Source: Entamoeba invadens IP1
Taxonomy: Eukaryota; Evosea; Mastigamoebida; Endamoebidae
NCBI RefSeq assembly: GCF_000330505.1
Contig: NW_004443615.1
Location: forward strand, 472,646-536,645
Length of the DNA stretch: 64,000 nucleotides
Direction: 5' to 3'
Shown here: in pieces, positions 1-9,680 of the stretch
Layout of the letters: the number at the start of each line of letters is the position of its first letter
How positions within the stretch are numbered: position 1 is the stretch's first letter
The notes under the pieces: model-generated
Databases searched by the model: none
What the model was told of the DNA's origin: nothing
Seen by the model: the letters and a program-made list of their open reading frames with translations, nothing else
Translations under genes and position numbers: made by a program

Positions 1-2404
1 TGTACAACACATTGAATATGCGGTCGATGATATCTTCGAGTTGACTCTCCACGAGTGACATCGGGTATTTAGAAACAGTTGGCAGAATGTTATACAACAA
101 AACGACGACGGTATCAATAGCATCGACACTACTTTCTTTCACACAAATGATTTTGAATATTTTCAAGAATGTTTCTTCATATACCATCAAGTCTTCTGTT
201 GGGAGTAAAGAGAATAATAATATCAAAGTGTGCGCTTCTTCGACATTTTCGATTTTATGTGCTGCTGTGTACTTGTTGTATGTCAAATCAAAGAGTTTCT
301 TCTTCCATTTCTCGTCACTGGCTTTGTCTAATGTCCAAAAAACAGAGACTTCCTTCAAACACTCGACCGCCTTTTTCTCGTTGCGGCAAAGTCGGTCGAC
401 GAACTTTAAGACTACCACCGGCTCCTTGTCTTGCTCCAACTCAAAAACACTTTTGTATCCCTCAAAATACTCTTCTTCGTCCTTTAAGGCTTCTGGAATG
501 GACTCACTGTTGTAACTACTCAACAACGCATAAATCGCTCGTGTGTCTTTGTCGACGCACTTCACGTTATTCAAGTATATGTACAACGTGTTCGGAATAC
601 CTTTTTGTAACACACTTGGGAGGACTAAAATGAGTCGCGGGGAGTGTTCCAATGCACTGAAAATGGCATTTTGCAAGTGAGTGAGTCTCTTCTCTCCAAG
701 CACCAAATGTAATCGTGATACCCTATTCATTAAAACTGGAAAGAGGGGAGACACTTCCCCCTGTGTTATTACTTCAAAGACAGGAACAATCGATTCAACG
801 TATTTATCAAGACAATTCTCTGGGATAGCATCGGAGAGAAGTGACTGTAAAACTGGTACATATTGGCTACTTTTTAATTGAGGTATTTGTTTGAGTATTT
901 CTCCAAAGAGCAGTGGACTATGCGCCCCAATCCCCGTCACCAATTCTAAACTTTGGATGACACAATCGACACTCATCAACTCCATCATCGTTCTTTCTTC
1001 CCTTTCAAAAAGTCTTTGTAATATCTCAATGATATCTTCAGGTCTTTCAATCGCAGTTTCAACAACCAATTTGTACGTCTCGAGTTTGTGTTCGCCGATA
1101 AGATTAAGCATTCCAAAAGATACATCCAAGTCTAATAAACTTATGAAACAAGGGTGACTCGGTGTAGCTATGATATGTAAATCCCACACTTTTTGTCCTT
1201 TCATTTCATCGTATAATGGTTTACCCTCTACAGCGCGTTGATATAACAATCTGACGACTTTTAATTCTCTTTCAAATTGCTCTTTAGGTCCAGCCAATGA
1301 CTCTTCAAGTTGGTCGTGGAAACACTTCAAATAGCTCTTCGCAAACATTTCATAGAACGCTTCACATGACCGTGTCAACTCCGAGATGAGTCCATTGACA
1401 AAGGCGATAATGATCTCATCCTTTTCTCCCATCATTCGGAAGATGAACTTCTTTATTAACTCCAAAATTGGGCCTGATATCTTCTTCTCTGCGTTGCATA
1501 CCAGTGCCGTGATTTCAAAAGCAGTGTCATTGATTTCCACTACACCAGCAGTGGAGATATTCAGTTCAATGACATCCCATATTTGCTCGTAATAGCCACA
1601 CACAACATCTTCTTTATAATGGTGTAAACAATATAAAATGGCTCTCAACGCTTCCAGTTTAATACTCGACAAGTCCGCGTCGAGTTTGTCTAACAAGAAT
1701 GGAACGGCCAATTGCGCAAAAATTTCATTTGACGTAAAACCTTCTAATATCAAGTCCGTCAGTTTAAGACGCAACTCCTCGTCCCCTCGTGGGGGGTACA
1801 ATATCGGGAAATACGCAGAAGAGCAATCGAAAAGAAGTGGAGCTGTTTCTGCATCTATTTCGTTATTAGCTGATACGGTTTTGATGATATCAAATGTTAG
1901 TAAGAGGCACTCGGGGTCTCTTTCAAGTTCAACTAGTGCGACTGCGGCTTGCACCATATCTGGGTTATGGGACGTGGACGCCAAATTTCTAAAAAGTGTA
2001 TATAAGAGAACTCGTGTCTCTTTGGGAAGTAATTGGGTTTTGAGTGCAGAGAAACACTCCAATATTTCTTGTTCGATATCTTGAGATAAAGGAGTGTCCA
2101 CTAAGAAGAGTAAAGCCTCTAATATCGGCGTTAAGCAGTCCACGTCGATCAGTCGTGAAGACAAGTAATCGATAAACACTTGTTTACTCTCTGGTGATAA
2201 TGGCTTAGTTCTTAAAGAAGAAGACAAAACTGTGGTTGCTCGGAAACGGAGACGGTCATCTTCGGAAGACAACACATCTTTCAAGTCGGCAACTAAGTTA
2301 TTAGTAGTGTATGTTGGTGTGACAAGTTTGTGAACGATGTTGGTCGCGTCGGAAAGTGGAGCGGCGGAGTTGATAAAATCAATGAATTGGGTTTTGATAT
2401 CCAT
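1..2404 (-). CDS. MMS19-like HEAT-repeat protein of cytosolic Fe-S assembly (partial, 3' end outside window)
   Basis: A single open frame starts at the ATG at 2404-2402 and runs off the left edge, about 801 codons with no stop. The N-terminal part resembles the MMS19 N-terminal domain. The clearest stretch is around residues 195-250, with a CSSAYFP motif followed by a proline-containing loop and then an L-D-K-L-D-A-D-L-S-S-I-K-L-E-A-L helix pair, which aligns with the E-K-V-D-S-E-V-L-S-A-K-L-D-S-L segment of MMS19 orthologues. The rest is leucine-rich alpha-helical repeat sequence consistent with HEAT repeats. In other eukaryotes MMS19 is the targeting subunit of the CIA complex that hands Fe-S clusters to DNA-repair and replication enzymes, in cytosol and nucleus. 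Full-length members are about 1,000 residues, so roughly 200 residues would lie outside the window. The alignment was made by eye; a generic ARM/HEAT protein is the alternative. Confidence 0.75.
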   Translation of the reverse strand, partial: MDIKTQFIDFINSAAPLSDATNIVHKLVTPTYTTNNLVADLKDVLSSEDDRLRFRATTVLSSSLRTKPLSPESKQVFIDYLSSRLIDVDCLTPILEALLFLVDTPLSQDIEQEILECFSALKTQLLPKETRVLLYTLFRNLASTSHNPDMVQAAVALVELERDPECLLLTFDIIKTVSANNEIDAETAPLLFDCSSAYFPILYPPRGDEELRLKLTDLILEGFTSNEIFAQLAVPFLLDKLDADLSSIKLEALRAILYCLHHYKEDVVCGYYEQIWDVIELNISTAGVVEINDTAFEITALVCNAEKKISGPILELIKKFIFRMMGEKDEIIIAFVNGLISELTRSCEAFYEMFAKSYLKCFHDQLEESLAGPKEQFERELKVVRLLYQRAVEGKPLYDEMKGQKVWDLHIIATPSHPCFISLLDLDVSFGMLNLIGEHKLETYKLVVETAIERPEDIIEILQRLFEREERTMMELMSVDCVIQSLELVTGIGAHSPLLFGEILKQIPQLKSSQYVPVLQSLLSDAIPENCLDKYVESIVPVFEVITQGEVSPLFPVLMNRVSRLHLVLGEKRLTHLQNAIFSALEHSPRLILVLPSVLQKGIPNTLYIYLNNVKCVDKDTRAIYALLSSYNSESIPEALKDEEEYFEGYKSVFELEQDKEPVVVLKFVDRLCRNEKKAVECLKEVSVFWTLDKASDEKWKKKLFDLTYNKYTAAHKIENVEEAHTLILLFSLLPTEDLMVYEETFLKIFKIICVKESSVDAIDTVVVLLYNILPTVSKYPMSLVESQLEDIIDRIFNVLY

Positions 2405-2871
2405 TGGATCCTGTGAAATTTGTAGTTCAAAGCAAATGCTCAGTCTTTTTCAAAGAGAAGTTTTGAAGTTTTTTTGTTTCTAGTCATTCCAGATAAAAAA
2501 AGTGGTAATTATTTTAATATATATATATAGCTTGTCATATATTGAGATAATTTTTTATTTATTTACTACAAAATACAATTTAATTGCTGGTTCTAATAAT
2601 CATATTGTTAATAATTACGTTATTAATAATTACTCATATAGCTTAAAATAATAGATTTATTATTAAAGATGATACATTAATTAAAGATTAATAAATATAT
2701 TAAATAAATATATTAAATTTATATAATTAAAAAATATTATAAATTATAATATCAAAATCACAGCAGAACACTTGTCTTGAACAGTAACATAAGAAATACT
2801 GTGTGACGGAAGGCAAGAGATGTGTTCTCTCTGTGTACTTAAACGCATCAAAACGATTAGTTCATTCATTA
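2405..2871. other. Divergent intergenic spacer
   Basis: The spacer separates the divergent MMS19-like and ARF genes. From about 2500 to 2760 it is almost pure A+T. No ORF or RNA gene is visible. It must hold the two promoters, but no element could be assigned with confidence. Confidence 0.5.
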
Positions 2872-3396
2872 ATGGGAAATTGGCTCGATACCTTGTTTAG
2901 AAAGAAAGAAGCGCGTGTTCTGATGATAGGTCTTGATGCAGCAGGAAAGACATCTATTCTCTACAAACTGCGTCTTGGGGAGAACGTGACAACAATACCC
3001 ACTATCGGGTTCAACGCGGAGAGAGTCGACTTCAAAAACCTTCACTTCAACATCTTCGACATTGGTGGACAGGACAAGATTCGTCCACTGTGGAGACACT
3101 ATTACAGCGGCTCAAATGCCATCATATTCGTGTTGGACTCCAACGACAGAGAACGTCTTTCAGAAGCGAAAAGTGTGTTACAGACAGTACTCAACTCAGA
3201 TGAGTTGATTGGTGTTCCCCTTCTTGTGTTTGCCAACAAACACGATCTTCCACAAGCGCTTTCAGTGTCCGACATAGTCAGTGGGCTTGGTCTTCAATAC
3301 GTCAAAGGGAGAGAGTGGTTTTGTCAGAATTCATGTGCCACGAATGGTGATGGGCTTTATGAGGGCTTAGACTGGCTATCATCCAAAATTAAGTGA
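2872..3396 (+). CDS. ARF-family small GTPase
   Basis: The product is 174 residues, the usual ARF length. The frame is open further upstream, but only from a GTG. The ATG at 2872 gives an N-terminal Met-Gly, the N-myristoylation site expected of ARFs. The P-loop GLDAAGKT is at residues 20-27, the switch I TIGFN at 44-48, the switch [17 protein letters not shown] at 64-78 with Gln67, the base-recognition NKHD at 122-125 and the SCAT-type motif near 157. ARFs cycle between GDP and GTP and recruit coat proteins, lipid kinases and tethers to Golgi and endosomal membranes. The perfect [14 protein letters not shown] block places it in ARF proper rather than distant ARL groups. NKHD instead of NKQD is a minor divergence, so an ARF-like (ARL) assignment cannot be fully excluded. 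The gene is intronless. Confidence 0.93.
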   Translation: MGNWLDTLFRKKEARVLMIGLDAAGKTSILYKLRLGENVTTIPTIGFNAERVDFKNLHFNIFDIGGQDKIRPLWRHYYSGSNAIIFVLDSNDRERLSEAKSVLQTVLNSDELIGVPLLVFANKHDLPQALSVSDIVSGLGLQYVKGREWFCQNSCATNGDGLYEGLDWLSSKIK

Positions 3397-3546
3397 CTTT
3401 TTGTTTTTCATAATGTTGTGTTTTATGTAAAACAAAATAAAGTTTTCTTCAAAAAACACACATGAATATATCTTCAGTAAATTGAGAAGAATTGATACCA
3501 AAATGATTAAGAAATTAAATTAGTGTACTTTTCCAAAACAAAATCG

Positions 3547-5975
3547 TTAATCACTTTCTCCAACCATTTTAAACGCCTCGTCGAATGACTGAATCGAGTC
3601 GATATTTTCTGAAGTGACGTTGCCCATTGGGTTTGCTGGTTTTGTTGTGGTGTTTACGCTTTTTGGCTTTTCAACTTTCTCGACGGGTTTTGTGCTTCCT
3701 TTTCTTGTTGGTACCTCGGGTTTTGGAAGCAATGTTGAGAATATACCCAAGTCTTGGGCCAAATACAGCACAGACGACCATGAGACGGAGAACATAAATG
3801 ACAGTGCAGAATCTATGACATTTGAATATCCCATTCTGGTCATAGCAAACACAATTCCGATAATGACAAGTACAACGGCCATCATAACAGGTGATTTGAA
3901 TAGTTGCACGATATTGTCGAAGCCCAAAAAGACGATCAATAAAATCAACCACATTGGTGTTTTAGAGTGAATGGTGACAGCTGCTTGGTCTTGTTGCGCC
4001 TTCGTGAATGCGGCCTCTGCTGTGTTTTGAAAGTTTTGGAACATCGCGAGTCTCTCATCGAATGAAAACAAGCCTTTTGTGCTCTCGATGTTCTTCTCCG
4101 GTTCCTCGAGCACCATTGTTTTGTTTGTCGCGGGGTTTGTGCCCAAGAATGATACCTCATCATCTTTCGTGTCAATTCTAATGTACGAGAATAAGTCTAA
4201 TATCTTCTCTGCCTCTTTTTTTGCAGCAAAGAATGGTTTACTTAAATCTTCATTAGCTTTCCATTTGTGTGGTAATCCATCCTTTTCGTTTCTGAATATA
4301 TTCAAAAACCGTGTCTCCATCAAGCTGTTGACAAAACCGCTACGCTCCTTGATTGTAGAACGAACAGCATCGATAACGTACACTTGGAGTTGTGCAAGTT
4401 TTTCTTCAACATCATTTCTTTCCATTTTGAGAGAATTAATCATTCCGTTTTCGAGTTGTGTCAAATTTTCTTTCGTGGCTTCGTCCACAATTTTTCTCAC
4501 TTGGGCCCACATGTCGTCGGCACAATTCTCGAAAACAGGAAACAGCTTTGGTCTCATGACCTTCTGCATGTGTCGCTTGAAGTGGTTCATTAACGCCTCT
4601 ACCAGCCCCTTTCGTGCAATTTCGTACATCTTCCCAATAAATTTGTCCATGTTGTTAATCTCGACGGTGAATGTGTTCTCCACGTTTGTTGGAACACTCT
4701 GACTGGAAATCTTGCGCCACTCTTCTCTGATTGCGGTGTTCAATGCCTCAATTTGGTCGGCATATCCCGCGTATCTGTTTGGGTCGAAGGTCAAATTCTG
4801 TTCATTTGTGTAGGATGCTTGGAATGTGAAATAACTCGTAGACAACATGGTTTTGATGTAATTGATCGACAGAATCATCTGAGTCTGGTAAGCAGAAGAC
4901 GCCACATTAATCATTTGAGCCGACAACGCATCTGCTTTTTCTTTCACGACTCTGTCCAAGTACTTCGATGCAGTCGCCATAAACTCTTTCATTCTCTTAT
5001 CAAATGACATGTCGATATATTGTTTGAAGTTTGGGAACATTTTCTTCATCTCATGACTTGCAACAACTGGCTGTATGTCTTCTTCAAATTCCTTTAAAAC
5101 CAAAGTGATCAACTCGTCGCATCTGTACCTTGCAAGCATTTCTTTTTGTGATGGCAAATCCAAATCCTTGTTTTTCTTGATTGCTTCCCAAACTTGTTTT
5201 GTAAACACCGAAAGCCCGTCTGCTGGAATCTCTTTGTTATAAATTGATTTGAAGAACGTGTCTTTGTTTCTCGAATCAAAACGGCTTCTCAACAAATTGA
5301 CCTCTTGTATAAACTGCTCCTTGTTGTGTTTAAAATGCGGCAAACTAGTAAACTCAAGATCAAAGAATTTGGTGATTGGAGCTCTTTTGAAGCACTCGGG
5401 CCTTACGACACCGTCCCAGATTTTTGCAATATCATCACACAAAACTTTTTTTGTTGAGTCGAAGCTCTTTCTCTGGTCACGGTCTCTCACAACAAACAAA
5501 ATCATTGTCTTTGGCGAATCTTCTTTTTGGAACAATTGAAGATTTAACTCAAAAATGTTTTTCAGTAGTGACATGTTCGACGCGCCATACCTCCCTACAT
5601 CATGCGACCAAATGTTAACCATCAACACACTGCAAACAGTCAGTGAAAACAATGAAATCTTTCTTTCAAATGAGTAGTCGTCTTCTCTTGAACTTCCGTC
5701 AGAGCCTTCAAGGTCCATCACCATGATGTCATCTCTGTCTCCAACAACACCAAGCCACACGCCTCTTGTTGTCCTTTGTCTTCCCTTTTTCTCGTCGAGA
5801 ACAGCAAAGTTCGTATCAAACAAGTAATTTAACAAAGTGCTCTTTCCACTGTTCTGGGGACCCAAGATACTTAACATGTTATAATTGAATCCCAGCGCCT
5901 TGAATTGAGCGTTCTTCGCGACAAATTGGTCGAAAGTTTCTGAATTGGGCTTTTCATCTCTAAAGATCAATCCAT
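3547..5975 (-). CDS. SEY1: Sey1/RHD3-family dynamin-like GTPase (start disrupted)
   Basis: This is a GTPase of the atlastin/Sey1/RHD3 class, which fuses homotypic ER membranes. The reading frame, numbered from codon TTG at 5970, gives 807 residues. The P-loop GPQNSGKST is at 37-45, followed by the family block [12 protein letters not shown] and the switch II DLEGSDG. A long helical bundle follows, then two closely spaced hydrophobic segments near residues 660-700 and a cytosolic tail. This order and length match the Sey1 family. No in-frame ATG exists between the upstream stop and residue 32, which is too close to the P-loop to be the start. An ATG at 5975-5973 lies in another frame, and one extra T at 5970-5971 would join it to the frame. 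This looks like a 1-base deletion or assembly error rather than an intron, since no GTTTGT donor lies upstream. Confidence 0.92.
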
Positions 5976-6146
5976 GTTTTTCTCCGCTTATATCTTCATG
6001 ATTTCGTGATTTTCATAAAGATTTGAAACTTGACAAAATGAGATATGAAAAAAGAATTTGAAGTGAAGCGATACGTCAAAGTATCTTAAATTATAAAAGA
6101 ATGATTAAAATTGGAAATGTAATAACGAGATTGAAAAATAAACATT

Positions 6147-6603
6147 TCAGCTGGAACGAAGACTATATATTGAGACAGAAATATGAGAAAACAAACGAAA
6201 AAATGCCATCTTGGTCGATGACTTGAAGACAAGGAATCGTCCGTGAGACTCGTTCCTTATTAATGGCCTTATCAATTTCAATTTCTTTTATCTCTTCCTT
6301 GGAAAACGTCTCTTTGTGAATTTGTGCAACAGATATGAGTTTGTTCTTGACTCTCTGCCGTTCTTCATTGCTAACCTTCGGTTGTTCTGGCTTGGTGTTT
6401 TCTGATGTTTCATTTACAACGATTTTTAAGGCTTCAGTAATTATATTTTGTTCACCCGTATTGGGGTTCTCTGTAATTTCATTCTCGTCAAGCTTTTTGT
6501 TTGCTTCGCTCACAAGATTCATGTCAATGCTTGGTGTTGGAGATTTCTTATGGTTGACACCTTCCTCTGGTACCAACAAATTATCTGTTGTTTGGTCAGC
6601 CAT
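6147..6603 (-). CDS. Hypothetical acidic protein, one candidate 34-nt intron
   Basis: The ATG is at 6603-6601. Unspliced, the frame gives 146 residues and stops at the TAG at 6165-6163. That TAG is itself the 3' end of a candidate intron at 6163-6196, which begins GTTTGT and ends ATATAG. Removing it joins ...DGIFS to LRSS and a TGA at 6149-6147, giving about 140 residues without the phenylalanine-rich tail. The protein is Glu/Lys/Asn-rich, probably largely disordered, and has no domain I recognise. The intron is shorter than usual for Entamoeba, so both models are possible. I favour the spliced one because donor and acceptor both fit the consensus. Confidence 0.6.
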
Positions 6604-7530
6604 TTCTAAAATTCGAGTTCCTATTTCAAGTTTCTAATAAAAAAAATCATCCAAATTATTTTTTTTTCATTTGAAAGTTGTGTAAATAATAACTAAGTTA
6701 TCAAAATATTACTAATATTATTATAAATCTAATTGTGTTATTTTTATCGGAAGATTGTTAATTTATTTATATTTTCTTACTATTCACCATTTCCGATATA
6801 ATTAAATTGGTGAATAGAATTTTATTATATTTTTATTATATATATACTATATCAATGTAATTGTTTCAAAAATTATTTTTTCAAAAAATTAAATTAATAA
6901 TTAATAATTATAATATTTATTAAATATTTATTAATATCAAATAATAAATTTATAATATTTATTTGTTAATTATTTTTATAATTAAAATGTTATTTTTATA
7001 ATAATATATAATATAATATTATAAAAATTTTATAAAGTTATTTGAAATAACACTATTTTTTTAAAAAATTTTAAATTTTAAAAAAATTCAATAATTTTCT
7101 GTTTTTTATTTCTATTTTATGATTTTAAAATATACCAAATAATTGATTTATTGCAATTAGAATTAATAATAAATTCAAATTGAATTTTGAAATTTGAATT
7201 TTTAATAAAAAAATAAATCAAAAAAATTCGAAATATATTTTTTAATCAATTTCTTATATAATTAAAAAACACTTTTTTTTCAAGTTAGGAAAAATGGACA
7301 ATAAATATATCGGTCAAGCAATTTACATAATAACAAATATAAGTAAATTAGTACTATTTCTGATATAAAAATAATCCGATAGAAAATAATTGAACTTAAT
7401 AGGCCATGATTCTTTCGAATAACCCGAAAAACCATACCAATATGTGCCATTGTTTTCAATATTATTTTTGATAAATAACATGTTTAAATGATAACTAAAA
7501 TTAGCTCTCAAACTGATCTTAAGTAATTAC
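6604..7530. other. AT-rich intergenic spacer
   Basis: About 0.9 kb, mostly above 80% A+T between 6640 and 7300. It separates divergently transcribed genes. A 62-codon ORF on the minus strand at 7323-7511 has no coding character. No RNA gene or repeat unit was recognised. Confidence 0.5.
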
Positions 7531-8667
7531 ATGGACGACTCACCGCCGTGTCCAGTCATCCCCCCCGATTGGGTCGTCACTTCGTTGCTTCCTCTTCAGT
7601 CAACAATTCGATCTTATCAAACACGTTGCTTCTATTTGGAAGTTCTTTCGCAGCTTGAAGTAGTCAAAGAAGCAGTCAACACTGAAGAGTCTTTATTACA
7701 CAAAATGGAAGTGATGCGGTCGTATTACCAACCCCCCCTCGTTAAAGTGAATATTCCAGAAACAACGCTACGTGTTCAGCTCTTATTTGAATACCTTGAG
7801 AATTGCATTTCGTCGTCCAAACAGATATTGAAGTATGGGACACAGTTCATTCAAGACTACAAAATCAATACGCAACCCTCCGAGTTTTTTTCGTTCATTA
7901 CATTTCACTTGTGGTCGTATGGGGAATATACCATTAATTATAACATCACCAAGACTATGCTCAACGAGTTAAATAAGAATATTGTGTATCACCGACTCTT
8001 ATCGATCTTAGACGCTAACCAGAAAAAGGGGTTTTGCTTGGGAGATTTGATCATCGAACCAATGCAACGGACTCCACGGTATCCATTACTCCTTAACACT
8101 ATCATTAAAGCAACTCAAAGGAATATTTCGGAGGTCGAAAGCTTCCAATTGATTAAAAAGGACTACGACTACTTCACTTCCCTCATCAACGAGAAGACAC
8201 AAATGAGAGACAATTTAATGGTGTTGTCAGAAGAGATAGATTACCCCCAAATCATTATCCCAAGAAGATATTATATCGGCGGGGACTCGATGATCTACAA
8301 CAAAAAGAAATGTGAAGCATTTCTATTCAACGACAGAGTAATATGGTTCACCGTATCTAAAGCATATAAAGTCGGTAAACAAAATCAATACAATTTCGAA
8401 GGAGAATTCGTGTTCGATGATAAGAGCAGAGTGTATTCTGTTCAGACAACACTCGTCTTCAACAAGTTCGGACTGATGCCTTTCCAAACAGTCTGCCCTT
8501 CAAAGAAGAACGTTTTGAAATGGGAGGATACTATTAACTCACTTCTCAATGCAAGAGTCTATGACGTTAAAAATGAAAACAGCTGGATGAATACCGTCGA
8601 CTGCAAAGTGAAACTCGTCTCGAAACTTAACCCATTCTACCCAAACCATAAAAAACCAAATAAATGA
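7531..8667 (+). CDS. Rho guanine-nucleotide exchange factor (DH-PH)
   Basis: The product is 378 residues from the ATG at 7531 and intronless. A Dbl-homology domain occupies about residues 38-215. The conserved helix CR1 is E-A-V-N-T-E-E-S-L-L near 50, and the diagnostic CR3 helix is L-I-I-E-P-M-Q-R-T-P-R-Y-P-L-L-L near 170-186, which matches the LxxPxQRxPRYxLLL signature. The remaining residues, about 240-350, contain beta-strand-like segments and a tryptophan in a late helix (KWEDTINSL), as in the PH domain that follows DH in this family. The protein should load GTP onto Rho/Rac GTPases at the membrane or cortex; Entamoeba encodes many such DH proteins. The substrate GTPase cannot be told from the sequence. 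Confidence 0.9.
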   Translation: MDDSPPCPVIPPDWVVTSLLPLQSTIRSYQTRCFYLEVLSQLEVVKEAVNTEESLLHKMEVMRSYYQPPLVKVNIPETTLRVQLLFEYLENCISSSKQILKYGTQFIQDYKINTQPSEFFSFITFHLWSYGEYTINYNITKTMLNELNKNIVYHRLLSILDANQKKGFCLGDLIIEPMQRTPRYPLLLNTIIKATQRNISEVESFQLIKKDYDYFTSLINEKTQMRDNLMVLSEEIDYPQIIIPRRYYIGGDSMIYNKKKCEAFLFNDRVIWFTVSKAYKVGKQNQYNFEGEFVFDDKSRVYSVQTTLVFNKFGLMPFQTVCPSKKNVLKWEDTINSLLNARVYDVKNENSWMNTVDCKVKLVSKLNPFYPNHKKPNK

Positions 8668-8886
8668 CTTTGTTATATTCTTATTTGTTGAATTGGTAGG
8701 TGTAACAAGATGGAATAATAAAAATACTAACTAATATACTATATACTCAAATGTTATATACAAGATATTATACTATATAGATACTAATTAGTAATATGAA
8801 ATAGAATATATTTCTTATGAACAAAACGCAGTGGATGAACAAAAAGTTTTGATGGTAACTCGAAAAAGTTTAAAGTTGCACAAAGG

Positions 8887-9099
8887 ATGAGTGATTCTCA
8901 AATAGACATCGAAAAGGCTATCGAGGTGGGTGTGGATAATAACTATCAAGAGATGGAAAGGGTCTTGCGATATGAACAAAGTACACACACGCTCAAATAC
9001 CGCTCACAGATCGTGTTTTGCGCGGTTTGGGGAATTATTTGCCTTATGTATATACCCCTCCTTTTTCTTGTATCAATCGCTTCTCGTCGAAAAATCTGA
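8887..9099 (+). CDS. Small single-pass membrane protein
   Basis: A 70-residue ORF starts with the ATG at 8887. The first 42 residues are charged, followed by a hydrophobic segment of about 22 residues (residues 43-64), and the protein ends in S-R-R-K-I. This looks like a tail-anchored protein with a basic C-terminal end. No family was recognised. The coding probability rests on the well-formed membrane segment and the AT-rich flanks. It is separated from the RhoGEF stop by about 220 bp of spacer. Confidence 0.5.
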   Translation: MSDSQIDIEKAIEVGVDNNYQEMERVLRYEQSTHTLKYRSQIVFCAVWGIICLMYIPLLFLVSIASRRKI

Positions 9100-9424
9100 C
9101 TTATTCGTTCTTTCGTTCCAGCAATCCTCTCACTTTCAGCAATTTTTTTGTGAATTAATAATTAATAGTTTAATTACTTTTATTACTCTTTATAATCTCC
9201 TATCTAATATTCTCTCTTTTTTAAATCAAGATTAATACAACTCTAAATAAAAAATATTTTATTTCATTTAATTTTTAGTTTTGTTAATAAAAAAAAATTA
9301 ATAATTTAAAAATGATTAGATTAATTATTAATATTTATAATAAAATAATTTAAACATTTTTTTTATAATTAATCTTAAATCATATTTAAGATTAATTTTA
9401 ATTAACAGTAAAAATAAATGATTA
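9100..9424. other. AT-rich spacer
   Basis: No ORF with coding character is present. The spacer is AT-rich with long A and T runs and ends at the left TIR of the MITE that starts at 9425. Confidence 0.5.
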
Positions 9425-9621
9425 GAGTCAGTCTTTTAGTGTCATATGGTGGACAAAAAATATCTTTAATTTTGTCTAAAAATCGGGTATTAGGTAAAGC
9501 GTGAAAAAATCCGAAACAATTGGGATGGGTTTTTGGGACGGCTTCCTGAAATATTCCAATCTTTATGGTCCAAAAGGTACCAGATAACGTTTGAGACCAG
9601 ATAAAGTTTAAAGACTGACTA
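9425..9621. repeat. MITE copy, family A (197 bp)
   Basis: Terminal inverted repeats GAGTCAGTCTTTTA (from 9425) and, on the other strand, TAGTCAGTCTTTAA (from 9621) flank about 170 bp without coding capacity. TA dinucleotides lie just outside both ends (9423-9424 and 9622-9623), consistent with a TA target-site duplication. The interior, read on the minus strand from about 9600 to 9480, is roughly 85-90% identical by eye to plus-strand 42931-43060. Both carry a GTTATCTGGTACC block, a TTGGAATATTTC block and a CATCCCAATTGTTTCGG block, so this is a dispersed family. It ends about 60 bp 3' of the kinase-like gene and may form part of its 3' UTR or terminator region. Confidence 0.8.
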
Positions 9622-9680
9622 TAATTAAGAACGTAAATGGCGGAAAGAACAAATTAAAGAGTGCAACTTGTAACAACAAA

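Noticed and set aside
169..2084. Several plus-strand ORFs of 60-150 codons at 87-2084
   Set aside because: They overlap the continuous minus-strand MMS19-like frame, have no coding features of their own and are antisense shadows.
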